From assembly GCF_900091435.1 (NCBI RefSeq), contig NZ_FMCS01000009.1:62001-126000 (forward strand): DNA of 64,000 nucleotides, given 5' to 3'. This DNA comes from Micromonospora chaiyaphumensis. GTDB taxonomy: Bacteria; Actinomycetota; Actinomycetes; Mycobacteriales; Micromonosporaceae. Below the pieces are notes generated by a model. The model ran no database searches. It saw only the letters and a list, made by a program, of their open reading frames with translations, and was not told the DNA's origin. Below, one piece after another: positions 41,160 to 49,437 of this stretch (positions within the stretch are counted from its first letter, which is position 1; each line of letters starts with the position of its first letter). The position numbers and the translations under genes were made by a program.

Positions 41160-42583
41160 GAGGCCGTCTCCGGGGAGCTGACCGGCAGCTCGGTGAAGAA
41201 GCAGGTGCGGTGCCCGGTGTGGCAGGCGGCGCCGACCTGGTCGACGCTGACCAGCAGCGCGTCGCCGTCGCAGTCCAGCGCGACCGAGCGGACGTGCTGG
41301 TGGTGGCCGGAGGTGGCGCCCTTGACCCAGTACTCCTGACGGCTGCGCGACCAGTAGGTGGCGCGGCCGGTGGTGAGGGTGCGGTGCAGCGCCTCGTCGT
41401 CCATCCAGGCGACCATCAGCACCTCGCCCGTGTCGTGCGCGCGGACCACCGCGGCCACGAGGCCGTCGGGGGTGCGGCGCAGCCGGGCCGCGACGGCCGG
41501 GTCGAGCCGGGAGGGGCGGGCCGGGCCGGGGGCCGGGGGGCCGCCGGAGGTGGCGGGTGCGCCGGTCACCGGCGCGTCAGAGGCGGGCACGGTTGACCAT
41601 TCTCCCGCACGCGGCACCGGCACCGCCGACGTGTCCCGGGAGGCGGGCGCGGAGCGGCCCAGCGCCCGGGTGAGCTGGCCGAGATAGCGGTCCAGCCGGC
41701 CGTCGACCAGGGCCGCCGCCAGGTCCGCGCCGCCGACCGCGGCGATCTCCCCGGCGTACGGGCGGATCAGCGGGACGATGCCGGTGACCAGCCGGCCCGC
41801 GGCGGCGCCGACCTCGGCCGGGTCGCCGGGGCGCAGCCCGAGGCAGCGCAGCATGTCCTCGCGGTAGCCGGGTGGCGCCACCGGCAGGTCCAGCGCGGCG
41901 GCCAGGGCGGCCCGGCGGGACACCACCCGGACCGTCGGGTTGGCCAGCCGCAGCACCGACGGGCAGAGCCGGGCCAGGTCGGCGGCGGCGAGCCGGACGC
42001 CCACCGCGTCGCCGGCCCAGCGGGCGCCGGCCACCTTGCCCAGGGTCGCGATCAGCTCCTCGAGGCGGGGCTCGTCGGCGGGCTGGCAGAGCACCGGCAG
42101 GTCGATCCGGCGCCGCCACTCCGGCGCCGCCCAGAGCAGCCGGGCCGGCGCGGTGACCGGCAGCCCGAACGCCCAGTCGGCGGGCTGGCCCAGCCGGCGT
42201 ACCCAGGAGCGGACGTCCCGGGCGGCCACCGAGACGTGCACGAGCCGGCCGTCGAACTCGGCGAGGTACGCCCGGCGGGCCGCGTACGGGGTGCTGTCGA
42301 CGGCCGGACCCGCCGCCCCGGGTGCCGGAGCGGCGGGCGGCTCGCCCGTGCCGGGCCGCTCGTCGTCGGCGAGCAGTACGTCGACGTCGACGTCGCTGTG
42401 CTCGGTGGCGGCCCGCCGGGCGTGGCTGCCACGCAGCAGGATCCCGACGACGGGACCGTCCGCGGTCTGCCGGAGGCGGGCGGCCCACTCGTCGAGGAAT
42501 CCCGGCAACTCCAGCTCGGCGCGTCCGGCGCCGCGCGGCGACCTGGAGCCGCCGCCGGTCTCGGGCAACGGAGCGGGACCCAC
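41156..42583 (-). CDS. hisI: Nucleotidyltransferase-like protein fused to phosphoribosyl-AMP cyclohydrolase (HisI)
   Basis: A 475-residue frame without any stop joins two proteins. Residues about 25-320 form a nucleotidyltransferase-like module: GILLRGSHARRAATEHSDVD followed by DVLL, the GS...DxD pattern of the fold, then a helical region. A Pro/Ala/Ser linker (about 320-355) leads into HisI, which opens the imidazole precursor ring in histidine synthesis: VAWMDDEALHRTL, YWSRSRQEYWVKGATSGHHQ, DCDGDALLVSVDQVGAACHTGHRTCFF, with all metal Cys/His. An internal GTG at 41590 with GGGAGA about 10 nt upstream could also start a free 144-residue HisI. The GTG at 42583 has no clear ribosome-binding site. 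Confidence 0.85.
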   Translation of the reverse strand: MGPAPLPETGGGSRSPRGAGRAELELPGFLDEWAARLRQTADGPVVGILLRGSHARRAATEHSDVDVDVLLADDERPGTGEPPAAPAPGAAGPAVDSTPYAARRAYLAEFDGRLVHVSVAARDVRSWVRRLGQPADWAFGLPVTAPARLLWAAPEWRRRIDLPVLCQPADEPRLEELIATLGKVAGARWAGDAVGVRLAAADLARLCPSVLRLANPTVRVVSRRAALAAALDLPVAPPGYREDMLRCLGLRPGDPAEVGAAAGRLVTGIVPLIRPYAGEIAAVGGADLAAALVDGRLDRYLGQLTRALGRSAPASRDTSAVPVPRAGEWSTVPASDAPVTGAPATSGGPPAPGPARPSRLDPAVAARLRRTPDGLVAAVVRAHDTGEVLMVAWMDDEALHRTLTTGRATYWSRSRQEYWVKGATSGHHQHVRSVALDCDGDALLVSVDQVGAACHTGHRTCFFTELPVSSPETAS

Positions 42584-42652
42584 GGCGTCATGGTGCCGGA
42601 CGTCCGATCTTGGCGCAATGACCGATGGCGGACCGGCTGTCCGCCGCTGCGG

Positions 42653-43657
42653 CTAGTGCCCGACCGTTCGCATTCCTGCCGGGGTGTACCTTTCCCCCGC
42701 CACGGCGCCGGCCGGCACCGCCCCGCTCAGCCGGTCCCGCTGCTCGGGGGTGAGCCGCAGGTCGGCCGCGGCCGCGTTCTCCTCCAGGTAGCGGACCCGC
42801 TTGGTACCGGGGATCGGGAGCACGTCCTCCCCCTGCGCGAGCAGCCAGGCCAGCGCCGCCTGGGCGGGCGTGCAGCCCAGCTCGGCGGCCACCTCCCGGA
42901 CGGCCTCGGCCAGCTTCAGGTTGGTGTCGAGATTGCCGTCGGCGAAGCGCGGGACGGTGCGCCGCCAGTCGTCCTCGGCGAGCTGCTCGCGACTGGTGAT
43001 GGCTCCGGTGAGCAGCCCCCGCCCGACCGGCGAGTACGCCACCAGGGACACGCCCAGCTCCCGGCAGGTGGCCAGCATCTCTCCCTCGACCTCCCGGGTG
43101 AACAGGGAGTACTCCATCTGGACCGCCGAGATCGGGTGCACCGCGTGCGCCGCCCGCAGCGTCGCCGGGCTGACCTCGGAGAGGCCGATGAGCCGCACCT
43201 TGCCGGCCTTCACCAGCTCGGCCAGCGCGCCGACGGTCTCCTCGATCGGGGTGTCCGGGTTGCGCCGGTGCAGGTAGTAGAGGTCGATGGTGTCGATGCC
43301 GAGCCGGGCCAGGGAGGCGTCGCAGGCCTGCCGGGCCCAGGCGGCGCTGCTGTCGACGTAGGCGCCCGGGCTGCCGGTGCCGCCGAAGCTGTCACCGCTC
43401 GTGCGGTTGCCGAACTTGGTGGCCAGGAAGACCTCGTCCCGCCGCGCCCGGACCACCGGGCCGAGCAGCCGCTCGTTCGCCCCGAAGCCGTACATGTCGG
43501 CGGTGTCGAGGTGGTTGACCCCGAGGTCGAGGGCCCGGTGCAGGGTCCGGGTCGACTCGGCGTCGTCGGCGCCGCCGTAGGCGAAGCTCATGCCCATGCA
43601 ACCCAGGCCGATGGCCGAGACCTCCGGGCCGGTGGCGCCCACCCGTCGCTTGATCAT
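42653..43657 (-). CDS. Aldo/keto reductase, MerR-regulated
   Basis: A 334-residue NADPH-dependent reductase of the AKR13-like group. Tetrad: Asp and Tyr in HLDTADMYGFGANE, Lys in FLATKFG, His in YYLHRRN. Cofactor end: LPIPGTKRVRYLEENAAAADL. Its ATG overlaps the stop of the upstream MerR gene (ATGA), so the regulator and enzyme are coupled; such merR-AKR pairs commonly respond to reactive aldehydes or oxidants, which is inference here. The final residues (AGERYTPAGMRTVGH) match the usual C-terminus of this group. Confidence 0.93.
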   Translation of the reverse strand: MIKRRVGATGPEVSAIGLGCMGMSFAYGGADDAESTRTLHRALDLGVNHLDTADMYGFGANERLLGPVVRARRDEVFLATKFGNRTSGDSFGGTGSPGAYVDSSAAWARQACDASLARLGIDTIDLYYLHRRNPDTPIEETVGALAELVKAGKVRLIGLSEVSPATLRAAHAVHPISAVQMEYSLFTREVEGEMLATCRELGVSLVAYSPVGRGLLTGAITSREQLAEDDWRRTVPRFADGNLDTNLKLAEAVREVAAELGCTPAQAALAWLLAQGEDVLPIPGTKRVRYLEENAAAADLRLTPEQRDRLSGAVPAGAVAGERYTPAGMRTVGH

Positions 43658-44043
43658 GCCAGTTCCTCCTCCGCGCGGCGGTACGCGTCGATCTTGTAGT
43701 CGAGAACCTTGAGGTCCTCCTCCAGCTCGGCCATCCGGGCCAGCACCCGGCCGCGGTGCGCCTCGAACAGCGCCCGGCGGGCGCCGAGCGTGCGGTCCCC
43801 CTGCCGGGCCAGTTCGGCATAGCGCCGCATGTCGCGCACCGGCATGCCGGTGCGCCGCAGCCGGGTGAGCAGGAACAGCCAGTTGACGTCGGACTCGGTG
43901 TAGCGCCGGCGGCCCGCGGAGTCCCGGCCCACCGGGGCGACCAGGCCCTCCTGCTCGTACCAGCGCAGCGTGTAGGTGGTGAGGCCGACCCGTTCCGCCG
44001 CCTCACCGACGGTGAGGCTCATCTCCCGCGTGCTGATGTCCAC
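43654..44043 (-). CDS. MerR-family transcriptional regulator
   Basis: A 129-residue MerR activator/repressor. The winged helix is SLTVGEAAERVGLTTYTLRW-YEQEGLVAP with the RRRYTESDV wing; the second HTH includes RLRRTGMPVRDMRRYAELA; a dimerisation helix (RGRVLARMAELEEDLKVLDYKI) closes the protein. There are no metal-binding cysteines. The GTG start is supported by a promoter whose -10 ends 7 nt upstream, so translation is probably leaderless; the ATG at 44022 has its GGGAG directly abutting and is less likely. First gene of a merR-AKR operon that should be autoregulated. Confidence 0.88.
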   Translation of the reverse strand: MDISTREMSLTVGEAAERVGLTTYTLRWYEQEGLVAPVGRDSAGRRRYTESDVNWLFLLTRLRRTGMPVRDMRRYAELARQGDRTLGARRALFEAHRGRVLARMAELEEDLKVLDYKIDAYRRAEEELA

Positions 44044-44050
44044 GTGCCCC

Positions 44051-44081
44051 AGACTTCCAGTTCGAGGGCACTCGAAGTCAA
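44051..44081 (-). promoter_or_regulatory. MerR-type promoter with 19-bp spacer and dyad operator
   Basis: Reading towards merR: -35 TTGACT (44081-44076), 19-bp spacer, -10 AAGTCT (44056-44051). The over-long spacer contains the dyad TTCGAG-TGCC-CTCGAA (44076-44061 on this strand). A 19-bp spacer with a central dyad is the hallmark of MerR-controlled promoters, which the regulator activates by twisting the DNA. Confidence 0.75.
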
Positions 44082-44084
44082 ACC

Positions 44085-44133
44085 TTGTGCGGGACGGATA
44101 ACTCATCTAGCGTTGAGTTCATCGGTTGATGAA
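44085..44133 (+). promoter_or_regulatory. ABC-tetR operon promoter with overlapping inverted repeats
   Basis: TTGTGC (44085-44090) and TAGCGT (44109-44114), 18 bp apart, read towards the ABC genes. Two inverted repeats overlap the -10 and start: AACTCA (44100-44105)/TGAGTT (44114-44119) and TTCATC (44118-44123)/GATGAA (44128-44133). They are candidate operators for the TetR encoded at the end of the operon. Confidence 0.5.
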
Positions 44134-44149
44134 TTCATGGGAGGCGGGC

Positions 44150-44875
44150 ATGGACGACGCGGTGTCGGTCCGTGACCTGGTGGTCGAGCGGGGCCGGCGG
44201 CGGGTGCTCCAGGGCATCTCGTGCGCGGTGCCCCGCGGCACGGTCACCGGGCTGCTCGGGCCGAGCGGCAGTGGCAAGACCACCCTGATGCGCGCGGTCG
44301 TCGGGGTGCAGACCGTCTCCTCGGGCACGGTCACCGTGCTGGGCCGGCCGGCCGGGGCGGCCGAGCTGCGCCGCCGGGTCGGCTACCTGACCCAGGCGCC
44401 CAGCGTCTACGCCGACCTGACCGTCCGGGAGAACGCGCGCTACTTCGCCGCGCTCCACGGTCGGGACCACGCGCACGCCGACCAGACGGTCGCCGACGTG
44501 GGGCTGGCCGGCGCGGCCACCCAACTGGTCGGCAACCTCTCCGGCGGGCAGCGCAGCCGCGCCTCGCTGGCCTGCGCCCTGGTCGGCGATCCCGAACTGG
44601 TCATCCTCGACGAGCCCACCGTGGGCCAGGACCCGGTGCTCCGGGCCGACCTGTGGGCCCGGTTCCACGCCATGGCGGCCGCCGGCACCACGCTGCTGGT
44701 GTCCAGCCACGTGATGGACGAGGCCGGCCGGTGCGACCGCCTGCTGCTCATCCGGGACGGCCGGCTGGTCGCCGACGACACCCCCGACGCGGTCCGCGCC
44801 GCCACCGGCGTGGAGGACCTGGAAGAGGCGTTCCTCCGGTTGATCAAGGCGAGCGAGCAGGAGGCCGAAGCGTGA
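44150..44875 (+). CDS. ABC transporter ATP-binding protein
   Basis: A 241-residue ATPase of the DrrA/CcmA-like ABC-2 exporter class. Walker A GPSGSGKTT, Q-loop LTQAP, signature LSGGQRSRASLA, Walker B LVILDEPTVGQDP, H-loop SSHVMDEA. GGAGG lies 5 nt before the ATG. It heads a three-gene operon with permease and TetR genes, each junction overlapping by four bases. The operon is divergent from merR-AKR, and the export substrate is unknown. Confidence 0.93.
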   Translation: MDDAVSVRDLVVERGRRRVLQGISCAVPRGTVTGLLGPSGSGKTTLMRAVVGVQTVSSGTVTVLGRPAGAAELRRRVGYLTQAPSVYADLTVRENARYFAALHGRDHAHADQTVADVGLAGAATQLVGNLSGGQRSRASLACALVGDPELVILDEPTVGQDPVLRADLWARFHAMAAAGTTLLVSSHVMDEAGRCDRLLLIRDGRLVADDTPDAVRAATGVEDLEEAFLRLIKASEQEAEA

Positions 44876-45627
44876 ACCCCCACATCCTGGCCGCCACCAC
44901 GGGGCGGATCCTGCGCCAGCTCCGGCACGACCGGCGCACCGTGGCGCTGCTCGTCGTGGTCCCCGCCCTGCTGCTCACGCTGGTCTACTTCATGTACGTC
45001 GACCAGCCCACCCCGCCGGGGCAGCCCACGGTCTTCGACCGGGTGGCGCTCATCATGCTGGGCTTCTTCCCGTTCATCATCATGTTCCTGGTGACCAGCA
45101 TCGCCATGCTGCGGGAGCGCACCACCGGCACGCTGGAGCGGCTGCTCACCACCCCGCTGGCCAAGCTCGACCTGCTCTTCGGCTACGGCATCGCGTTCGG
45201 CCTGGCCGGCGTCGTCCAGGCCACCGTGGCCTCGGCCGTGGCGTACTGGGTGTTCGACCTGACCACCGCCGGCAGCATCGGCCTCGTGATCATGATCGCC
45301 GCGATCAACGCCGTGCTCGCGGTCGCGCTCGGGCTGTTCTGCAGCGCCTTCGCCCGCACGGAGTTCCAGGCCGTGCAGTTCATGCCGGTGGTGGTCGCCC
45401 CCCAGCTGCTGCTCTGCGGGCTCTTCGTGCCCCGCGGCGAGATGGCCGGCTGGCTCCAGGCGATCAGCGACGTGCTGCCCCTGTCGTACGCCGTCGAGGC
45501 GCTCCAGGAGGTCGGCGCGCACGCCGACCCGACCGGGACGATGTGGCGGGACGTGGCGATCGTCGCCGGAGCGGCGGTCGCGGCGCTGGTGCTGGCCGCC
45601 GCGACCCTGCGACGGCGCAGCGGATGA
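44872..45627 (+). CDS. ABC-2 type transporter permease
   Basis: A 251-residue, six-helix permease. Helices are visible at VALLVVVPALLLTLVYFMY, VALIMLGFFPFIIMFLVTSI, FGLAGVVQATVASAVAYWVF, IMIAAINAVLAVALGLF and at the C-terminus DVAIVAGAAVAALVLAAATL; the ABC-2 signature-like segment is RERTTGTLERLLTTPLAKLDLLFG. The GTG start overlaps the ATPase stop (GTGA) with AGGAGG 7 nt upstream. It would pair with the preceding ATPase as a homodimeric exporter. Confidence 0.92.
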   Translation: MNPHILAATTGRILRQLRHDRRTVALLVVVPALLLTLVYFMYVDQPTPPGQPTVFDRVALIMLGFFPFIIMFLVTSIAMLRERTTGTLERLLTTPLAKLDLLFGYGIAFGLAGVVQATVASAVAYWVFDLTTAGSIGLVIMIAAINAVLAVALGLFCSAFARTEFQAVQFMPVVVAPQLLLCGLFVPRGEMAGWLQAISDVLPLSYAVEALQEVGAHADPTGTMWRDVAIVAGAAVAALVLAAATLRRRSG

Positions 45628-46220
45628 TGGCGCGGCGCACCGGCCGGCGACCCGGCAACCCGGACACCCGCGAGGCCATCCTCGCGGCGGCCCGGGCGGC
45701 GTTCGCCGAGCGGGGCTTCGACGCCACCTCGATCCGGGCGATCGCCACCGCCGCCGAGGTGGACCCGGCGCTGGTGCACCACTACTTCGGCACCAAGGAG
45801 GAGCTGTTCCGGGCCGCCATGGCCATGCCGATCGATCCGGCGCGGCTGCTGCCGGGGGTGTTGGCCGGCGGACCGGAGGGGGTCGGCGAACGACTGGTCC
45901 GGACCTTCCTCGGGGTCTGGGACTCACCCGCCGGCACCGCGGCGGTCGCCCTGCTCCGCTCGGCGGTCAGCAACGAGTGGATGGCCCGGCTGATGCGCGA
46001 GTTCCTGGTGACCCAGGTGCTCCGGCGGGTGCTCGACCATCTCGACATCGACCCGGCCGAGCTGCCGTTGCGCGGCTCGCTGGTGGCGAGCCAGCTGATC
46101 GGCCTGGCCATGATGCGCTACGTCATCCGGCTGGAACCGGTGGCCTCCGCCGACCCGGAGACCCTTGTCGCCGCGATCGGACCGACCGTCCAGCGCTACG
46201 TCACCGGCGACCTGGGCTGA
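45624..46220 (+). CDS. TetR-family regulator of the ABC operon
   Basis: A 198-residue TetR/AcrR protein. HTH: TREAILAAARAAFAERGFDA, then TSIRAIATAAEVDPALVHHYFGTK, the latter typical of the TetR_C_7-like/AcrR members with VHHYFG. Its ATG overlaps the permease stop (ATGA), making it the last gene of the ABC operon, so its likely job is autoregulation through the inverted repeats near 44100-44133. Effector unknown, probably the exported compound. It converges tightly (4 nt) on the DUF2470 gene, leaving no room for a terminator. Confidence 0.9.
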   Translation: MMARRTGRRPGNPDTREAILAAARAAFAERGFDATSIRAIATAAEVDPALVHHYFGTKEELFRAAMAMPIDPARLLPGVLAGGPEGVGERLVRTFLGVWDSPAGTAAVALLRSAVSNEWMARLMREFLVTQVLRRVLDHLDIDPAELPLRGSLVASQLIGLAMMRYVIRLEPVASADPETLVAAIGPTVQRYVTGDLG

Positions 46221-46224
46221 CCGG

Positions 46225-46971
46225 TCAGGCGCGGCCGGCGGCGCGCGGGCAGAGCATGGGGTGCAGCAGCCGGGCCAGCTCGGCCGGGTCGGCGACCGGA
46301 GCGGCGAAGGCGAGCCGGGTGCGGCGGCGGGCGCCGGGACGACCGTGGGAGACCAGCAGCCCGTACCGGTCGATGCGGACCACCCGGGGCGGGCCGCCGG
46401 CCTCCGACCCGGTGCGGCCGAGCCGCGTGCGCAGGTAGGCGCCCACCTGGTCGCCGTGGTGGTCGGCGAGGTCGGCCAGCAGTTCCGCCTCGACGGCGTG
46501 CAGCGGATCCGGCTCGGCCTCGGCGTACGCGTCGGGGTCGATCCGGCGGGTGGCGCCCGCGCGTTCCCAGCGGGCCTCGACCACCTCGAAACGGTGCAGG
46601 TGGAAGCGGGTGCCCACGTCGAGCAGGTCGCCGGTCGGCTGCACGGTGGCGAAGTCGACGGCGGCCCGGCGGGCCTCGTCCCCGTCCAGCCGGGCCGCCC
46701 AGCCGGAGACCCAGGCCCGGCCGAGCGAGGGCGCGCCGGCGGCCGGCGGGAGGTCGAGCACGTCCAGCACGGTGGCCACCTCGGTGTCGCCGTCCGGCGG
46801 GACCAGCGCCGCGGCCAGGTCGCTGACCACCGGGACCAGCAGCAGGACCCGCCCGTCCGGGTCGGTGACGTGCCGCGCCTGGTGCGGGCCGGGGCGCTGG
46901 GCCAGGTGGACGAGGGCGGGCAGCCGGCCCGCGACCAGGGTACGGACGATCTCCGCCGGGCTGGGCCGCAT
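46225..46971 (-). CDS. DUF2470 (HugZ-like) protein
   Basis: A 248-residue protein. The C-terminal DPLHAVEAELLADLADHHGD followed later by RIDRYGLLVSHGRPG is the DUF2470 domain, found at the C-terminus of haem-utilisation proteins (HugZ/HutZ) and related pyridoxamine-oxidase-like folds. The N-terminal part (SPAEIVRTLVAGRLPALVHLAQRPG to the DVLDLPP strand) looks like the partner split-barrel fold. GAGGAGG is 8 nt before the ATG. An iron-box-like palindrome sits 20-35 nt upstream, which fits a role in haem or iron handling; that role is inferred. Confidence 0.8.
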   Translation of the reverse strand: MRPSPAEIVRTLVAGRLPALVHLAQRPGPHQARHVTDPDGRVLLLVPVVSDLAAALVPPDGDTEVATVLDVLDLPPAAGAPSLGRAWVSGWAARLDGDEARRAAVDFATVQPTGDLLDVGTRFHLHRFEVVEARWERAGATRRIDPDAYAEAEPDPLHAVEAELLADLADHHGDQVGAYLRTRLGRTGSEAGGPPRVVRIDRYGLLVSHGRPGARRRTRLAFAAPVADPAELARLLHPMLCPRAAGRA

Positions 46972-46990
46972 GATCCCGACCTCCTCTTCA

Positions 46991-47006
46991 TAGGTAGGCT
47001 TACCTA
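46991..47006. promoter_or_regulatory. Iron-box-like palindrome between DUF2470 and rpsD paralogue
   Basis: TAGGTAGGCTTACCTA is a near-perfect even-length palindrome. Its right half with flank (AGGCTTACCTAA) matches the DtxR/IdeR/DmdR consensus half AGGCTAACCTAA at 11 of 12 positions, but half-sites are 1 bp closer than in the 19-bp consensus, so DtxR-type binding is uncertain. It lies in the 71-bp divergent gap and could control both genes. Confidence 0.5.
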
Positions 47007-47042
47007 AGTAGCAGGCTAGACCATCCGATCGGAGACGTCGAC

Positions 47043-47651
47043 GTGAACCACCCCCGGCCCAAGGCCCGGCTCTCCCGCTCCCTCGGCATCCCGCTCACCC
47101 GCAAGTGCGTGCGGTACTTCGAGCGGCGCCCCTACCCGCCGGGCGTGCACGGCCGAGCGCGGCGCAGCACCTCCGACTACCAGGTGCGGCTGCTGGAGAA
47201 GCAGCGGCTGCGCCACCAGTACAACGTCAGCGAGGGCCAGCTCCGCCGGGCGTTCGACGAGGCGGCCCGCGGCGCCGGGAAGACCGGCGAGACCCTTGTC
47301 GCGCTCCTGGAGCGGCGGCTCGACGCCGTGGTGCTGCGGGCCGGGCTGGCGCGCAGCAGCTACCAGGCGCGCCAGCTCGTCGCGCACGGCCACTTCACCG
47401 TCGACGGCCGCAAGGTGGACCGGCCCTCGTACCGGCTCCGCCCGGGCCAGGTGGTCGAGGTCCGCGAGCGCAGCCGCGCGCTGCCGCCGTTCCAGCTCGC
47501 CGCCACCGGCGCGAACGCCGACGACAGCCCCCGGCCGTACCTGTCGGTGGAGCTGAGCGGGCTGCGGGCCACCCTGCTGCGCGAGCCCGCCCGCCGCGAG
47601 GTGCCGGTGATCTGCGACGAGCAGCTCGTGGTGGAGTTCTACTCCCGCTGA
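47043..47651 (+). CDS. rpsD: Ribosomal protein S4 paralogue without zinc ribbon
   Basis: A 202-residue S4 protein. The N-terminus (RPKARLSRSLGIPLTRKCVRYFERRPYPPGVHG) has one Cys and lacks the four-Cys zinc site of Cys-plus S4 proteins. The S4 RNA-binding domain is LERRLDAVVLRAGLARSSYQARQLVAHGHFTVDGRKVD read in two parts. In actinobacteria the main rpsD normally sits with rpsM, rpsK and rpoA; this isolated copy is therefore probably a secondary, zinc-independent paralogue. GGAG is 8 nt before the GTG. The divergent partner is a DUF2470 gene with an iron-box-like site between them, so metal-responsive expression is plausible. Confidence 0.88.
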   Translation: MNHPRPKARLSRSLGIPLTRKCVRYFERRPYPPGVHGRARRSTSDYQVRLLEKQRLRHQYNVSEGQLRRAFDEAARGAGKTGETLVALLERRLDAVVLRAGLARSSYQARQLVAHGHFTVDGRKVDRPSYRLRPGQVVEVRERSRALPPFQLAATGANADDSPRPYLSVELSGLRATLLREPARREVPVICDEQLVVEFYSR

Positions 47652-47661
47652 CCGGGCCGGC

Positions 47662-49437
47662 TCAGCGGGTCTGCTCCAGCCAGGAGGCGTAGAGCAGCGC
47701 GTAGACCGACTCCGGATCCCGCAGCAGCTCGTCGTGCGGGCCGCGCTGCACGATCCGCCCCCGGTCCACCACGATCACCTCGTCGGCGGCCTGGGCGGTG
47801 GACAGGCGGTGGGCGATGGCCAGCGTCGTCCGGCCCCGGGTGACCGCGTCCAGGGTGCGCTGGAGGCGGACCTCGGTGGCCGGGTCGACGGCGCTGGTCG
47901 CCTCGTCCAGCACCAGCAGGTCGGGATCGGCCACGTACGCCCGGGCCAGCGCGACGAGCTGCCGCTCGCCGACGCTCAGCGCCTCGCCCCGCTCGCCCAC
48001 CGGCGTGTCCAGCCCGGCCGGCAGCCCGTCCAGCCAGTCGGCCAGGCCCAGCTCGGAGAAGGCGGCGGTGAGCTGCGCGTCGGTCAGGTCCGGACGGGCG
48101 AAGCGGACGTTCTCCCCCACCGTGGCGTCGAACAGGAAGCCGTCCTGCGGCACCATCACCACCCGGGAGCGCAGCGACTCGAACCGCACCTCGCGCAGCG
48201 CGACGCCGGAGAGCAGCACCTCGCCCTCGGTGGGGTCCATGAGCCGGGTGAGCAGCTTGGCGAAGGTGGTCTTGCCGCTGCCGGTCTCGCCGACCACGGC
48301 CACCCGGCTCTTCGCGGGGATCTCCAGCGTCACGTCGTGCAGCACCGGCGGCCCGCCCGGGTAGGCGAACGTGACCCCGGCGAAGCGGATGTCCAGCGGG
48401 CCTGGCGGCAGCTCCCGGCCCTGCTCCCCCGGATCGGCCACGTCCGGCGCGACGTCCAGCACGTCGAGCACCCGGCGCCAGCCGGCGATGGCGTTCTGCG
48501 CCTCGTTGAGCACCTCGGTGGCGATCTGCACCGGCTGGATGAAGAGCGTCACGAGGAACAGGAACGCGGTGAGCTGGCCGATCGACAGGGTGCGGTCGAC
48601 GCCCAGCTTGACCCCGACCACCACCACGCCGGCGAGCGCCAGACCGGCCGCCAGCTCACCGACGGAGCTGCCCACGATGCTGATCCGGATGGCCTTCTGC
48701 TGGGCCTTGCGCTGCCCCTCGATCGCCGCGTCGAGCCGCCGGGCGGTGCGCCCGGAGATGCCGTACGCCCGGATCACCGGGGCGCCCACCACGCTCTCGC
48801 CGATGGTGCCGAGCAGGGTGCCCATCCGCTGCCGGACCAGCCCGTACGCGCCGGCGAGCCGGCGCTGGAGCAGCCGGATCACCAGCACCGCCGGCGCGAA
48901 CGCGAGGAGCACCACGAGGGTCAGCTGCCAGGAGTACGCGAGCATCACGGCGGTCGTCACCACGAGCTGGCCCAGGTTGACGATCAGGATCACGCCGCCC
49001 CACTGGAGGAACTGGGTGATCTGGTCGACGTCGCTGGTGACCCGGGAGACCAGCGACCCGCGCCGCTCGGACTGCTGGTGCAGCATCGACAGGTCGTGCA
49101 CGTGCCGGAACGCCCGGGTGCGCACCCCGGCCAGTGCGGTCTCGCTGACCGTGAACAGCCGGCGCATCATCAGGTAGCCGCAGGTGGTGGTGACCACCAG
49201 CACGGCGGCCGTGACCACCACGGTCAGCGTGACCACGTCGAGGTCGAGGCCGCCCACGATGCCGTGGTCGATGCCGCGCTGCACGGCCACCGGCACGGCG
49301 ACCCGGCCGATCATGTAGATGAGGGCCAGCGCCAGGGTGCCGGCCAGCCCGGTCTTCAGCTCCGGGGAGAGCGCCAGCCCGCGCCGCAGCGTCCGCCAGG
49401 TCGACTCGGTCCGCTGTTCGGCAGCCACACTGGTCAC
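47662..49437 (-). CDS. ABC exporter half, catalytically competent NBD
   Basis: A 591-residue half-transporter: six-helix ABC exporter domain (about 20-330) and C-terminal NBD. Walker A GETGSGKTT, Walker B LLVLDEATSAVD with the catalytic Glu, H-loop IAHRLST. The signature motif is degenerate: LSVGERQ instead of LSGGQ. Together with the upstream partner, which has a good signature but weak Walker B/H-loop, it should form a heterodimer with one consensus and one degenerate ATP site, as in TM287/288 and BmrCD. The GTG start overlaps the partner's stop (GTGA). Multidrug or lipid export is the general family role; substrate unknown. Confidence 0.93.
   Translation of the reverse strand: MTSVAAEQRTESTWRTLRRGLALSPELKTGLAGTLALALIYMIGRVAVPVAVQRGIDHGIVGGLDLDVVTLTVVVTAAVLVVTTTCGYLMMRRLFTVSETALAGVRTRAFRHVHDLSMLHQQSERRGSLVSRVTSDVDQITQFLQWGGVILIVNLGQLVVTTAVMLAYSWQLTLVVLLAFAPAVLVIRLLQRRLAGAYGLVRQRMGTLLGTIGESVVGAPVIRAYGISGRTARRLDAAIEGQRKAQQKAIRISIVGSSVGELAAGLALAGVVVVGVKLGVDRTLSIGQLTAFLFLVTLFIQPVQIATEVLNEAQNAIAGWRRVLDVLDVAPDVADPGEQGRELPPGPLDIRFAGVTFAYPGGPPVLHDVTLEIPAKSRVAVVGETGSGKTTFAKLLTRLMDPTEGEVLLSGVALREVRFESLRSRVVMVPQDGFLFDATVGENVRFARPDLTDAQLTAAFSELGLADWLDGLPAGLDTPVGERGEALSVGERQLVALARAYVADPDLLVLDEATSAVDPATEVRLQRTLDAVTRGRTTLAIAHRLSTAQAADEVIVVDRGRIVQRGPHDELLRDPESVYALLYASWLEQTR

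Noticed and set aside
46991..47006. Zur box upstream of the S4 paralogue
   Set aside because: The palindrome does not resemble the AT-rich Zur consensus; it is closer to a DtxR/IdeR site.
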